Below are positions 1 to 9,967 of a stretch of DNA of 64,000 nucleotides, one piece after another. Numbering within the stretch: the stretch's first letter is position 1; every line of letters starts with the position of its first letter. The translations under genes were made by a program, and so were the position numbers. Below the pieces are notes generated by a model. The model made no database searches. It was not told the DNA's origin and worked only from the letters and a program-made list of their open reading frames with translations. This DNA is from Oikopleura dioica (taxonomy: Eukaryota; Chordata; Appendicularia; Copelata; Oikopleuridae): the NCBI GenBank assembly GCA_907165135.1, contig OU015568.1, forward strand, positions 13,896,501 to 13,960,500, given 5' to 3'.

Positions 1-212
1 CCTTATTAATAAAATAAAAATGCATACAAATGAATCAAACGAAATTCGCAAAAAAGGTCTCGTTGAAAGAGGCGTTTTTTGCGACCGCGATTTAAATTAT
101 TGTTAAATACATATTGGCGAAAATGATAAGAAATTATGAAAAGAAAGATGTACAGGGGATGATCTCAAGGTACAGAATGATAGGATGCGCTACAGGTAGA
201 GTTGTTGCTTTT

Positions 213-682
213 TTATTTATTTGAACTAGCAAAGGTCCCGTTTTGTTGAAAGTAGACCGTGAGCATCAAGGCAAGAAGAATTTGAATCGGCATCGTCATG
301 GATTTGTTGACCAAAGGGACGAGTAATGGTGCGCCAATCGCGAATTTTAATGGATCCCCTAAACAACCGAAGTTTCTCATCTTGCCTTCGTCGAATGGAT
401 ACAGTACCTTTTGGCGAGAATATGATCTTTCTACTGGCAAGTTGTTGAAGCCTAAAAGTGAGCGCCACAGGTCTCGTGCTGGCGATAGAAAGAACAGGAA
501 AACCAAACGAGGCGTATTGAAGGAATGATCTTTTACGAGTAGCTCCGCTGGAATCGTATACGGCAAGCGAAAGGGCTTCTTTCCTTTCAGCGCGAAATAA
601 AGCATCGTTGAGGATATTGGTAGGGTAAGATAGTCGGCGATGATGAACGAAGTCGCCAGGGAGAGGCCGAAGTCTCCGAAAT
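213..682 (-). CDS. Hydrophobic membrane protein of unrecognised family (5' end uncertain)
   Basis: An open frame runs from a likely splice acceptor near 683 to a stop at 213; the first ATG in it is at 605, and the frame is open upstream of that ATG. The translation has a hydrophobic segment before the ATG (around SLATSFIIADYLTLPISS), a second around residues 32-41 after it (VFLFFL), and one near the C-terminus (PIQILLALMLTVYF), so a multi-pass membrane protein is likely. I do not recognise the family. The upstream exon that would carry the true start was not found. A single-exon protein starting at 605 (130 aa) is the alternative. Confidence 0.4.
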
Positions 683-1473
683 CTTTAGTAAGGATTGTTA
701 ATTTGATGGATTACTTTTATAATTTTTACGCAGAAGTGAGTTATTTTGTCAACTATCCTGGCATTTTCAAATCACAAAAAGGTGTAAAAATTTCTCTCGC
801 CGGGTGTTTATATCGAAAAAAATTTCAAAATCGATTGGCTGGAAAGTTTTTGTACTGCGTTCTGTTCAGTCACACGCGACCCACCACGCTTCTGTAGTTT
901 GACTGTCTCATGATGTGCCCCTCTGACGCGCTTTCTTCTTCAGATTTCAAATTTCAGTGTACTCAATTTGACGCCGTGCAAGGTCCAAATCGTTCGTCAG
1001 TTCGGTGTATCTTGTTTGCAGAATGAGTTCTTAGCTGCCTGAAAAAATGTGTATACGACTGAGAAGCGGTAACCGCCTTAGATTCTGAATCTGTTAAAGC
1101 GGCGTCTCGTGATAAGTCTGATTATGCAATAAATTAACAGTGGCGCCATATTGTTGTTTCAGGGGCGGGTCTTATTGTTTCTAGTGCCAATGAAATACCA
1201 AGTTGAATGTTCAAGTTTTTCATCCCTAACTCTGACTACCTTGGATTATATTTAATGAAAAGCACATGAAAATAACTGAATTCAATTATTTGGTCAACAT
1301 TTTTAATATAAACATCTAAAGATATAATAATAAATAAACAAATATTCCTGTACAACGCAGCGTAGTATCTCTCTCATAAGGTAGTATCGAACATATGAAA
1401 CATAGATGTCGCTAGAGCGACGTAATTATAAAAACTCAACGCTTTCAAGCGTTTCCAGATTAGCAACAGAAAA
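683..1473. other. Intergenic region between two divergent genes
   Basis: No supported coding sequence. It lies between a minus-strand gene and the plus-strand bZIP gene and probably holds both promoters. The only motif I would name is a TATA-like octamer at 1427-1434. Confidence 0.5.
1427..1434 (+). promoter_or_regulatory. TATA-like box upstream of bZIP gene
   Basis: TATAAAAA lies 40 bases upstream of the bZIP ATG. Between them is a short AG-containing stretch (CCAGATTAGCAACAG) that could serve as a trans-splice acceptor or simply be 5' UTR. Motif match only. Confidence 0.3.
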
Positions 1474-2140
1474 ATGGACCAAAAGCCGATTAATTACGTT
1501 TTTGAGGAGACACCACTAGCTTCAACGGTCGAAGAACAGCCCTACGTTCAGCCAGAGATCATGAAGGTAGCAAGATTAATTATTTGCAGGACGATTGTTA
1601 GCCATTCTAGAAAAATTTCATACTGTTAGAATGTCATGTTCTAAAGCAGCGTAAATTGCAGATTTTAAAATTCTATGAGGTCGATTTCACTAATTTTTTT
1701 GCCCTGACTTTTACTTTTTCTATAGAAATACAACATCACTAGCGAAGATCTAAAATGCACCAAGCCAAAAACCAAGAAGAAACGCAACTTTGTCAATGAA
1801 AACGAAAAGAACGAGGCGTACTGGAAAAAGGTCAGAAATAGAAACGTTTCTTTGTAAAATTTGACATATCGATTATGAAGCGTCAAAAGAATAATTTGGC
1901 AGCGAAGAGGTCAAGAGAGTCGAAAAGAGCGAGGGATAACAAGATCGTGGATACAGCGAATCTACTGGAGAAAGAGAACTCATTCTTGAAAGAGCAAATC
2001 TTTCGCGTCCGGTAGAAACTCTTCCAAAGAATCTTGTCTTTCATTTTCAATAATTTAGATCTCAAGTTTTGGACGTTCGCGAGCAGCTTCAGCGATTGAC
2101 GCAAATTTATGGAACGCCACCTTTTCTCGGCGATTTCTGA
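1474..2140 (+). CDS. PAR/HLF-type bZIP transcription factor
   Basis: Four exons (1474-1566, 1726-1830, 1881-2011, 2059-2140) join in frame to give 136 aa. The C-terminal half is a bZIP: the basic region NNLAAKRSRESKRARDNKI, preceded by YWKK, matches the PAR family (HLF, TEF, DBP), whose members have YWARRRKNNMAAKRSRD. A leucine zipper follows. Family members bind DNA as dimers at TTAYGTAA-type sites and often act in circadian or developmental control. The protein is short: PAR proteins usually run to about 300 aa, so only a 66-residue N-terminal part precedes the zipper, with a basic KTKKKR stretch just before the domain. All introns are GT-AG; two are about 50 bases long. NFIL3/CES-2-like is a possible alternative name. 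Confidence 0.88.
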
Positions 2141-2353
2141 TGCTTCTGCGCAGTTTTATGATTGCAAGAATAAATTCAAAGAAATGAATAAATCGTCATT
2201 TCTTGCAGGGGATAAGTTATCATTATAAATTTATTAATAAATACTAAATAGACTATCTCAGCAGGGACGGCTCAGAATTATCTATCGAAATAGACGGAAA
2301 AGACAGAATAATCATAGTTTGTTTACTCGAAGTACATGTTTTTGAGGCAGATA

Positions 2354-3407
2354 TTAGCTGATGTCAGATTCTTTTAGATAAGTGTAACATTTGTGGTAGA
2401 ACCAGGTTGTAATGCCCCAGCTCATCGATGTGCGCAAAATGGCAAAGCGGAATCCGCGATACAATGCGTGGATTTCTTGATTTCGCTCTTTGTAAATTGA
2501 CTTCAGCGTGAATAAGGTACTGAAAGATGAGTTCGTCAACAATGCAGTAAAAACCTTTTACCTTCTGTATAACTTTGATTCGCTAGAATTGAGAATAGAC
2601 TGTTGTCTAGCTCTGACAACATTGAAGATATAGGCGTAACAAGTAGCTACGATGCCTCCAAAGGCTCCTCGAATGAATAAGTTGTCCGTAATCTGCGACA
2701 TTTGATCGTAGACTTGGAAATAAATAAAAGTCGAAATTCCATTTCGCAGGATGATCGGCCTGATTCCACGGTAATATTCTCTCATCGGGAGGCTAAAAAG
2801 AAATCATCAGATTAGGTAAGCTTTCATAAGGAAGATTGCGTTATGCTTACGTTTTCACTAAGTGCCAGGTATTCTGATAGCGTCTATTGCTTTTATCATC
2901 TTGCAAAATGGTCTGTAGGCGTTCAAATGGACAGCAGAATATACTTTCTATTGTTCCTAAAGATCTCCTTTTTCAAACTTTATACCGGAAGCAAGACTTA
3001 CCTGAGGTTAGAGCGGCGAAAAGCTTGGCAATATTAACATGGTTTTGCATACAGTCGTATTTTGAGTAAATTTCTATACAGTTGTAATATCCTCCGAATG
3101 TGAACATGCGCGCGAGGCATCTGTTGAAGGTGGGCGGAATAAGACCTCTGTACAGATGAGCCACATTTCTGGGGAAAGGAAGAGGCTTCAGCTCGTCTTT
3201 TATGATAAATGATTTACTGTTTCATGACAAAGACTTACTTTTGAGTGAATGAATTGCTTGGGAAGGTGTGTAGCCATTTAGCTGCTGGCGGAACATGAGC
3301 TTATTAACAGGAAAGGTAAGCAGTATGTCCGCAGCGCCGGAGCTGAAGCCGCATAACCAGGGACGCGCCAATTCGAATACATCTTTTGTATTTTCACATC
3401 TACTCAT
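2354..3407 (-). CDS. SLC25A51: SLC25A51-like mitochondrial carrier (NAD+ transporter family)
   Basis: Five exons (3239-3407, 3002-3168, 2851-2956, 2562-2792, 2354-2519) encode a six-helix mitochondrial carrier of about 279 aa. Diagnostic stretches match vertebrate SLC25A51/52 rather than other carriers: FPVNKLMFRQQLNGY in helix 1, LYRGLIPP after it, CPFERLQTILQDD in repeat 2, EYYRGIRPIILRNGIST, and SWGITTWFY near the end. The human protein carries NAD+ across the inner mitochondrial membrane. Exon 1 and exon 2 do not join in frame with a canonical GT-AG intron: one base is missing, so either the intron border is non-canonical or the sequence lacks a base. It is the only gene in this stretch with several large deviations from the three-fold carrier signature, as in SLC25A51 itself. 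Confidence 0.88.
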
Positions 3408-3505
3408 CCCATATCTGAATAATTTTGTTCTGAGAGCGGTTTCTCTATTTCATAAAAGACAGACAGTGTTTTGAGAAGACAGATCGATCACCGCAATTTC
3501 GGGGT

Positions 3506-3598
3506 GGAGATCGCGCGGATCTCCAGGCAATCGGAGATCCAAAGAACCCGCGCACCACTCATTGGTGATTCCTCTCGAGCACCTCATTTCGGATCTCC
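3506..3598. repeat. Cluster of GGAGATC / GATCTCC inverted motifs
   Basis: A perfect inverted repeat, GGAGATC-GCGCG-GATCTCC, lies at 3506-3524. The same half-site recurs at 3533-3539 and 3592-3598, so four copies occur within 93 bases. The cluster is in the short gap between the 3' end of the kinase gene and the 5' end of the carrier gene on the same strand. A promoter element for the carrier gene or an RNA hairpin near the kinase poly(A) site are both possible. Confidence 0.5.
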
Positions 3599-3626
3599 AA
3601 CGATCACCCCCGATCCTAGACCTAGG

Positions 3627-5401
3627 CTAGAATTGCGACATTCGCGGTTGAGAGAACAGTGAAGAGTTTTGTGAGTAATCTGGGTCTGGGAATATGGCTC
3701 TTCTGTTGATGAGCACTGGTGGAGGGGGAGTGTAGTTGTTGCATACGGCTTTGTGATATTCGATGAATCTTCTCGACTGGGTGTCGTTTTCTAAGACCTG
3801 AAGGAACCAAGGGTGTCTGATGAAATCGTGAATCATAACCCGCTTTGTCAGACAGGACTGAATAATTCCAACAATAGCATCCTGAAACTCAAATTCAAAG
3901 GAATATTAAATAAAGCAAAACTCACCTTCGACAATCTGCGGTCATTCCAAACCCTTGGCTCAAAGTTAATCGAGTTGCTAATCACGTGTTGAAGGAAAAC
4001 TTGGAAGTTATCCGGTCCTTCGTAGGGGTGAACACCAGTCGACAGAAAGTACGCGACCAGTCCGACCCCGTAATTGTCTATTCGGCAATCGTAGGGCTCT
4101 CCCTTTAAAACAAACCAATGAATATCAAGATTACTCAGAGGCAATTAGTACCATAAGCATTTCTGGTGCCATGTACTGAATTGTACCGATTCGCGTCGTC
4201 CGTTCAAACGCCTTTTTCTTCTCCGAAAGCGTTGACAACCCAAAGTCGGCTAATTTAACCGTCAGCACGAAGTTCCCCATCGCATCTGCTTCAGTCTTTA
4301 TAAGCACATTCTCGGGTTTTATGTCTCTGTGGATGATTCCAGGATTCGTCTGAAGAAATTGAACCGCCGCGGCGAGCTGCAGAATGATGATGCCAACATC
4401 GAACTCGCAAAGATTACGCTTATTGATTCTTTTCAAGAATGAAATCAAATCTCCTGAAAATGAATATTTCTTTCTTAGCAATAGAATGGATATTGTACCT
4501 CCATTGCAGAATTCTGTCTCCAAGCAGACAAGAGGAGGAGAACCATCATTCCGCTCGATGTAGAAGGTTTTTTCAAATCTTAGAAGTGATCGATGCTCCC
4601 TACAGCGCTCAAGCAGCGTAATCTCTAGAAAAATGTGCGTTTGTGCTAGGTGACGAAAAATAGGATGGTCCTCACGACGTTAATCCCTCTTTTTCACACA
4701 CCTCTCAATATATTATCGAATGACTGTTTCGATTGAACATTCAGAACTTTCAGTGCCTTCAACTCCCAATTTTGATACGGCAAAAATCTGGAGCAGAGAG
4801 GAAACACGTGACCAAAACTTCCAGATCCAAGAGGGGTTGGTCCGATTATCCGTTCTCTGTTGTCTTTTGTAGCGCTCCTTTGAAGCCTTCGATTAATCTG
4901 CGTTAGAATCGGATCCACCTGTGAAAACACTAGAAGATTTCAACCCATTTGAAAGGGAAAAAGTTCGTGTACCGTTAAAATTCGCAAATGAGTTCTGGAC
5001 AAACAAGTACACTGGATATTTCCTTATCGATACAACATCCAGCATTTGCAATTCGAGCCATTCATCGTGTTTAATATCAATATTCGTGGAATTTCTTGCG
5101 ATCCGTGCGCTGTGATGCTTTTTGAATGTTCTGACACGAACACGTCCATCTTTGTAAAGAAACTCCATGTGATATCTGCCGATGAATTGGGAAGTGCCCC
5201 AGAAGACCTCCACAGTTGGCTTATGTAACGGAGCATGGGGACATTCCGGATTATTTGTCGCTCTCCCGAATGAAACTAGAACTTCTTAGAGAAGAGCAGA
5301 GGAGATTGCTTACCTTTGGTTTCAAAGGAAAATTTGGAAAAATCTATCGGAGCGTATAAGGGGCTGAAAGGAAGCAAAAAAGGCGAACTATTATTGTTCA
5401 T
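3627..5401 (-). CDS. FHA-domain Ser/Thr kinase, CHK2/Rad53-like
   Basis: About seven exons; the first (5314-5401) begins at an ATG at 5399-5401 and the last ends at 3627. The N-terminal ~110 residues read as an FHA phosphothreonine-binding domain: VSFGRATNNPECPH, then IGRYHMEF and a later NSTN. A protein kinase follows with a Gly-rich loop (GSGSFGHVF), the catalytic Lys (ALKVL), ETEFCNGGDLISFL after the hinge, HRDIKPENVL, DFGLS and MAPE. The order FHA then kinase is that of CHK2/Rad53, checkpoint kinases that relay DNA-damage signals. It diverges in the F-helix (CRIDNYGVG instead of the usual D-x-W-S-x-G) and has no visible N-terminal SQ/TQ cluster. The border between the FHA exon and the next exon is uncertain; several donors near 4971-5000 are possible. 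Confidence 0.8.
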
Positions 5402-5769
5402 TTTCTCTCAACTCACAAAACTCTGCGGCTCTACCTGCCCGAATCAACTAACTACCGAATCAAAAGGGCCTCAGCGCTCAGAGCTACCAGATGCCACTTT
5501 TTTAGCTTCGAGAATAAAATTTTCCATGAGAACAAGACTGCGTCTGTAAGACACGATTTATATTTGATTTTTAGTTTATTCGCAACTTGGTTCTTTTTTG
5601 GATAGAAGTATAAAGGTCGGTTGTTGAGGTCTTTGAAGCGTCAGAACAGAAATATTAAAACATAACATAGTAAAAGCGTTTTTTCAACTTTGATTTGACA
5701 GATAATGAATGAAATAATAAACGAGTTTCGGATAGAATAAGGTAAATGATAGGATGCGTTTGTAAATTG
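5402..5769. other. Intergenic, no gene seen
   Basis: AT-rich spacer between two same-strand genes. No coding, RNA or repeat feature seen. Confidence 0.45.
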
Positions 5770-6917
5770 CTAGAATATCCTTCCAAGAAAAATGCCGATG
5801 AAAAAACCTGCGCTGATTCCAAGTAAACACCCAGCAACAAGCCCTAGCACTAGAACGTCGACAATCGCATTCGATTGACTTTTGTTCTCGAGGTAGTTGA
5901 CGCAGATATTGGCGATTGAATTATGCGTGTAAGCGGTCGTTGAGTTCAGCTTTTTGATGAGCGCCTCTTTTGTTTGAACTTTTTAGGGGATTTTGAATGC
6001 TTCAATGTCGAGATATGAGTTCTTTTATGAGCAAGAGAGTGCTTTCCGATCCATTCCTGAAAGAAGACTTCCCTTCATTGAGCTGGCTATGGAACTACTA
6101 GTAGCGGTTGTCTTTGATTGCTGCGACTGTAAATACGGCGAGCCGCGATTAATCAAGAGCTCGTCAGGGGAAGAGTAGTGGCGCTCTTTTCTATGATCCG
6201 GCGGAACACACAAACGGAAGTGTCTTCTCCTTCTGAGCGTGGCTTTTCTCGACCCAAATTGTACCTCGAAGTCCCGTTCCAAAGCACTTGCCAGGATTGT
6301 ATCAGAGTAGAGCGAGGCTTCTTTCGCAATCGATCGCTAAAACTTAATTATTCACTTACATGCAATACTATTGGTTCTGATTTTAAACGAAGCGTACTCA
6401 AGCGGATACAATTTCTCAATTTCGATATAAGTACTCAGTGAGTACTACTCACCCGTAGCATAGATTTTGATCCAATCAGCTGATTGCAAAAGAAGTCGAT
6501 AACGTTTTCATCTTGGAATTGCCGATACATCTCATAAATACTCGACCCGATTTTCTCAAGGTCAGTTTCGTCGGCAAGCAAAACGACTTCTTGGAAAGTG
6601 ACGCCAGATTCAATCGCATCTTTGGCGACGGCGAAATTTCTGTAGTCAAACGAGAGGCGCAGGATTTCATGACCTTTTGAAATTGAATTTGAATACTATC
6701 GACGACATAGCAGCTTACCTAGAGCAGGATCATCAGCATTTTCAATGCATCCTCTGACTAAAGAAGGATCTGCGATGCTCAATTCAATAATTCTCCTGGC
6801 CAAATCTGTGACGACTTTGTCTCCCTTCTCCGCTGCATCAATCGACAAATCAGTGCCTCTCTTTATTTCGCTCAGAATCACGGCCGGATCGGACAGGTCA
6901 ATTGTAGGTGATCCCAT
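5770..6917 (-). CDS. Unrecognised protein with C-terminal membrane anchor
   Basis: Four exons (6719-6917, 6453-6673, 6099-6336, 5770-5978) join in frame to give about 288 aa, starting MGSPTIDLSDPAVILSE. The N-terminal ~140 residues look helical and acidic. A very basic stretch (TLRRRRHFRLCVPPDHRK) follows, then a polar Ser/Thr/Gln linker, and finally one hydrophobic segment of about 26 residues (VLVLGLVAGCLLGISAGFF) ending eight residues before the stop. No signal peptide is visible, so a tail-anchored cytosolic protein of the ER, mitochondrion or Golgi is the simplest reading. I do not recognise the family. The Gly/Leu-rich helix could also oligomerise. Clean joining of all four exons in one frame supports a real gene. 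Confidence 0.6.
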
Positions 6918-7382
6918 TTGTGAGCATCTCCATTTGAGTCAGCTTCAAATTAATTCTGAAAGGATCAAGATTTTATTAGAGGCAGCGCCCTCGCGAGGAC
7001 TGTAAATATTTCCGACTCATCAATTTATATAAAAGGAAATAAACGCGATTATTATGGAACATGAACATAATGGTGCTCAGATAAGTGAGGGTGAACCACA
7101 GTTGAAAATGAAGAATGGATAATTTTGGCTACCCTTGGCTTCGAAGAATGAATTGTCTTCGCCACTTCTTAGTACGAAATTTTTAAAGCTACAATAATAA
7201 GTGGCAAAGACAAAACATCTTTCCAAAAGAAAAAAATAGAAACAGAAGGTAATTGCCCTAGTTCAAGAGCAGGTGATAAATATAAGTTTAGGTATTGCAC
7301 GGACGGAATATGCCGAATAATTATCACAACGATGCATTTTTGGTGAAACAATGAGTTTTCGTGAGGTTTTTCGAGTGGATGT
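6918..7382. other. Intergenic, no gene seen
   Basis: The region holds the 5' flank of the tail-anchored gene and the 3' flank of the V-ATPase gene. Short open frames here are not protein-like. Confidence 0.45.
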
Positions 7383-8612
7383 TTACTTCATCTCGCCGAA
7401 TTTCGCTTCAGAAGACAGAATCAGCGCGAGAATGATGCCGAAGAGGCCGAGTACGGAGCCAAAGATTTCGATTACCAAGACCTGAAAAGGAAGCAAATGT
7501 TACATTTATATTTAACGACTATATTATCGATAAGATGGATTCGAAAGTTTGATGGCAACGGGTCGACGATCTGAAGGATTTATCCTCTGGGAGTTCCACA
7601 AAAGACTGTATGTTCCCTGAAAGCCCTACTGAGGAAGTTTTTTTCAGAATTTTCGAGTTGTTGTAAGCTAAGCCCATCAGAACGTGACATCTCCGTCCAC
7701 CATTTGGTGGTGCAGTCATCAAAGAGGCGCAAGTCCTCGGTTTCCTGCTCAAGAGACGCCACCCTGTCACATCATCGGGTGTTAGTGGGTGTCAAGGTTA
7801 GTTGACATTTTGTAGACGCATACTATAGAAATGATCCCTAAAAGTATGATCTTGACTTCAAACGGTCACAAAAAAGACCCAATTCTCCCGATGGGGTGGG
7901 TGATTATGGTTTTCAAAAATAGCCAACCAGGGACGGAGTGGTTACGTAATCACCTTGACGAAGAGTTTATCGTTTGCTGCATCCGCTAATGCCGCCGAAG
8001 AACCGATGATTCCGACACAGATGCCACAGAAAAGGTTGCAAAAGCCTGAAACATCAAGTTACGACAATATCTTCTGCGTTATTTGAGAATTTTCTTTTAC
8101 AAAATTGTCCGGAAGCGCTATTTCTCTCTATTAGACGTTACCAGTGATCATTCCAGCACCAAAAACACGGTAGCCAGATTCATAATTCATCGCCAGGGTA
8201 GCAGGATCGTCTCCATTGTAAGGCTTGAGGCCTGTGGCCATGATGATCGAAACGATGATTCCATAAATGGCGACAGCTTCACAGAAAATGATCGAGACGA
8301 GGTTTTTGGAGTAGATCCTTGGGACGATAACACCACCCCCCATTACGGAGGCACCGGTCGACCAGATTCCCCAGGCAGCGCCCATAACGGATAATCCCAT
8401 TGCGAGGCCGATTCCTATAAAATTCTTTTAACCGCGTGTTAGCAGAAGCGCTCCTCACCTAAGGAAGCCCAGTAAATAGGTCCAAAAGCAGTGAGAAGCC
8501 ATCCGATGTCCAGTAGGAAAAGTTGATTTGTCAGCAGCGCGTACACAACATAAAAGCTAATTACAGTGCCAAGCAGCGTTAGTGCAGACACAATCCCAGT
8601 TTTTATCGACAT
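7383..8612 (-). CDS. ATP6V0B: V-type proton ATPase 21-kDa proteolipid subunit c''
   Basis: Four exons (8459-8612, 8142-8414, 7954-8045, 7383-7481) join in frame to exactly 205 aa, the length of human ATP6V0B. The protein is one of the proteolipids of the membrane Vo ring that carries protons in acidifying organelles. Conserved stretches include [36 protein letters not shown] with its helix glutamate, and [21 protein letters not shown]. The last exon ([19 protein letters not shown]) carries a second membrane glutamate. The first exon encodes the extra N-terminal helix typical of c''. Intron 3 (7482-7953, 472 bases) is about ten times longer than its neighbours. A TTTTAG acceptor lies 13 bases before the ATG. 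WDR7, a partner of the V-ATPase regulatory machinery, is encoded 50 kb away in the same window. Confidence 0.95.
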
Positions 8613-8788
8613 GATTTATTTTAATCTAAAATTCATTTTCATCAAAAATTTTAATGAAGGTTTGTATTTCATTTTTCTCTTTGCTAAAGGCAGTTGGTCA
8701 AAAACGGGAGGTATATGAGAAGTAAAAATAGAGTGTTGAGCGAAAATGTACAGTCATTTTGAAAAGCGCTCAGGTACGAATTGAAAAG

Positions 8789-9595
8789 TCAGAGGTCAGC
8801 AACAATTTTCAAGTCATTGGAGATGTTTTGAAGGGGATCAGGTTTGGGAATCGATTTCTGCTGCAGCGATGAGTCAAGCGAAATGGAACCAGCATTCAAA
8901 TCGATTTTCAGTGACTTTTCAGCAGTTGGAGGCTCGAACTTGCTAATTTCAACACCAGCTAAAATTATTCCCGGAAATAAGCAGCAGCTAGTATTGTGAA
9001 AAACGCACCCATTCGGAGGAGTCGCTCAGAAGCGTCAAAGGCAGGAATTGAACCAGGTTTCTTCTAAAAATATCTTTTTGAACAAGTGCTTCGCTGCATT
9101 TTTACATGTTATTTTTTCTCAGAGAGGATTGAATTGAGCGTTGTTTGCGTAAATACTCACTTTGGCGTAGACAACCCCGGTGATTCCAGATTGAATTATG
9201 AGTTTGGCGCATTCGTTGCAGGGATATAAAGTTGTGAAGATGGTCCCGCCATCGATATCCGCTTGGTTTTTGTTGAGAATAGCGTTCATTTCTGCGTGGC
9301 AAACTAAACCTCGCCGTTTTTATACTGTTTCGGGTATTTTTCTTCACACTGTCAGCGAAATATTACCATATGGATATTTTGTATCCATCCAATCACCAGT
9401 CTTCCCCCATGGAAGTTCCTGATCAGAGCATCCGTGCGGAAAGCCATTGTAACCAATTCCAACGATCCGCTGTTTCTTATTAATAATACAGGCTCCTACT
9501 TGCGTGGCGGGGTCTTTCGAGCGTTGGGAGCTCAGCAACGCGATAGACATAAAATACTCATCCCAAGAAAGGTAATTTTCCCTGGGCGTGCTCAT
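8789..9595 (-). CDS. DCTD: Deoxycytidylate (dCMP) deaminase
   Basis: Exons 9367-9595 and 9161-9303 and two short 3' exons ending at 8789 encode a DCTD homologue, which deaminates dCMP to dUMP to feed thymidylate synthesis. The N-terminus has [20 protein letters not shown] and [20 protein letters not shown]. The zinc site is complete: VCHAEMNAI supplies His and the catalytic Glu, and PCNECAKLI supplies the two Cys. MAGVEIS near the end matches the allosteric C-terminal region. The tail after it is about 30 residues longer than in the human enzyme and Ser/Leu-rich. A TTCTTTCTTTAG acceptor lies one base before the ATG, so the mRNA is probably trans-spliced. Confidence 0.94.
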
Positions 9596-9967
9596 ACTAA
9601 AGAAAGAAGATAGAGTCTTGGCTGTTTTTTATACTTTAATCGCAGAAGAAAGTATCTTTTTCATGAGGTCAGTGCAGTTATCATGTCTTTGAAACAGGAA
9701 AATGTCGGGTTCTACAGGAAAGTAGGGAAAGGTTTCTCATGCCCTGAGAAGCAGGTTTTAATTCTACGCTTTTTTATTAATCTAAGGTTTCTAGAAATTA
9801 AACCCCTTTTTAGCTGAAATGGAACTTTTTGGAATAACAAAAATGGAACATTTTTTGAACTTTTAAGAAAAGAAAAATGAATAGAAGTTGGTTTGAAAAG
9901 CGATTTTCATCACGGATTCAAGTTTTGAAGCTGTTTTCTTGATAAAAGTCGGAGAAGTCGAAGTTTT
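9596..9967. other. Intergenic, no gene seen
   Basis: AT-rich spacer between two minus-strand genes; nothing recognisable. Confidence 0.4.

Noticed and set aside
3402-3412. ACTCATCCCAT on the plus strand resembles the start of the Oikopleura spliced leader
   Set aside because: Only about 11 bases match, no leader donor or Sm site follows, and the bases overlap the start codon of the carrier gene on the other strand.
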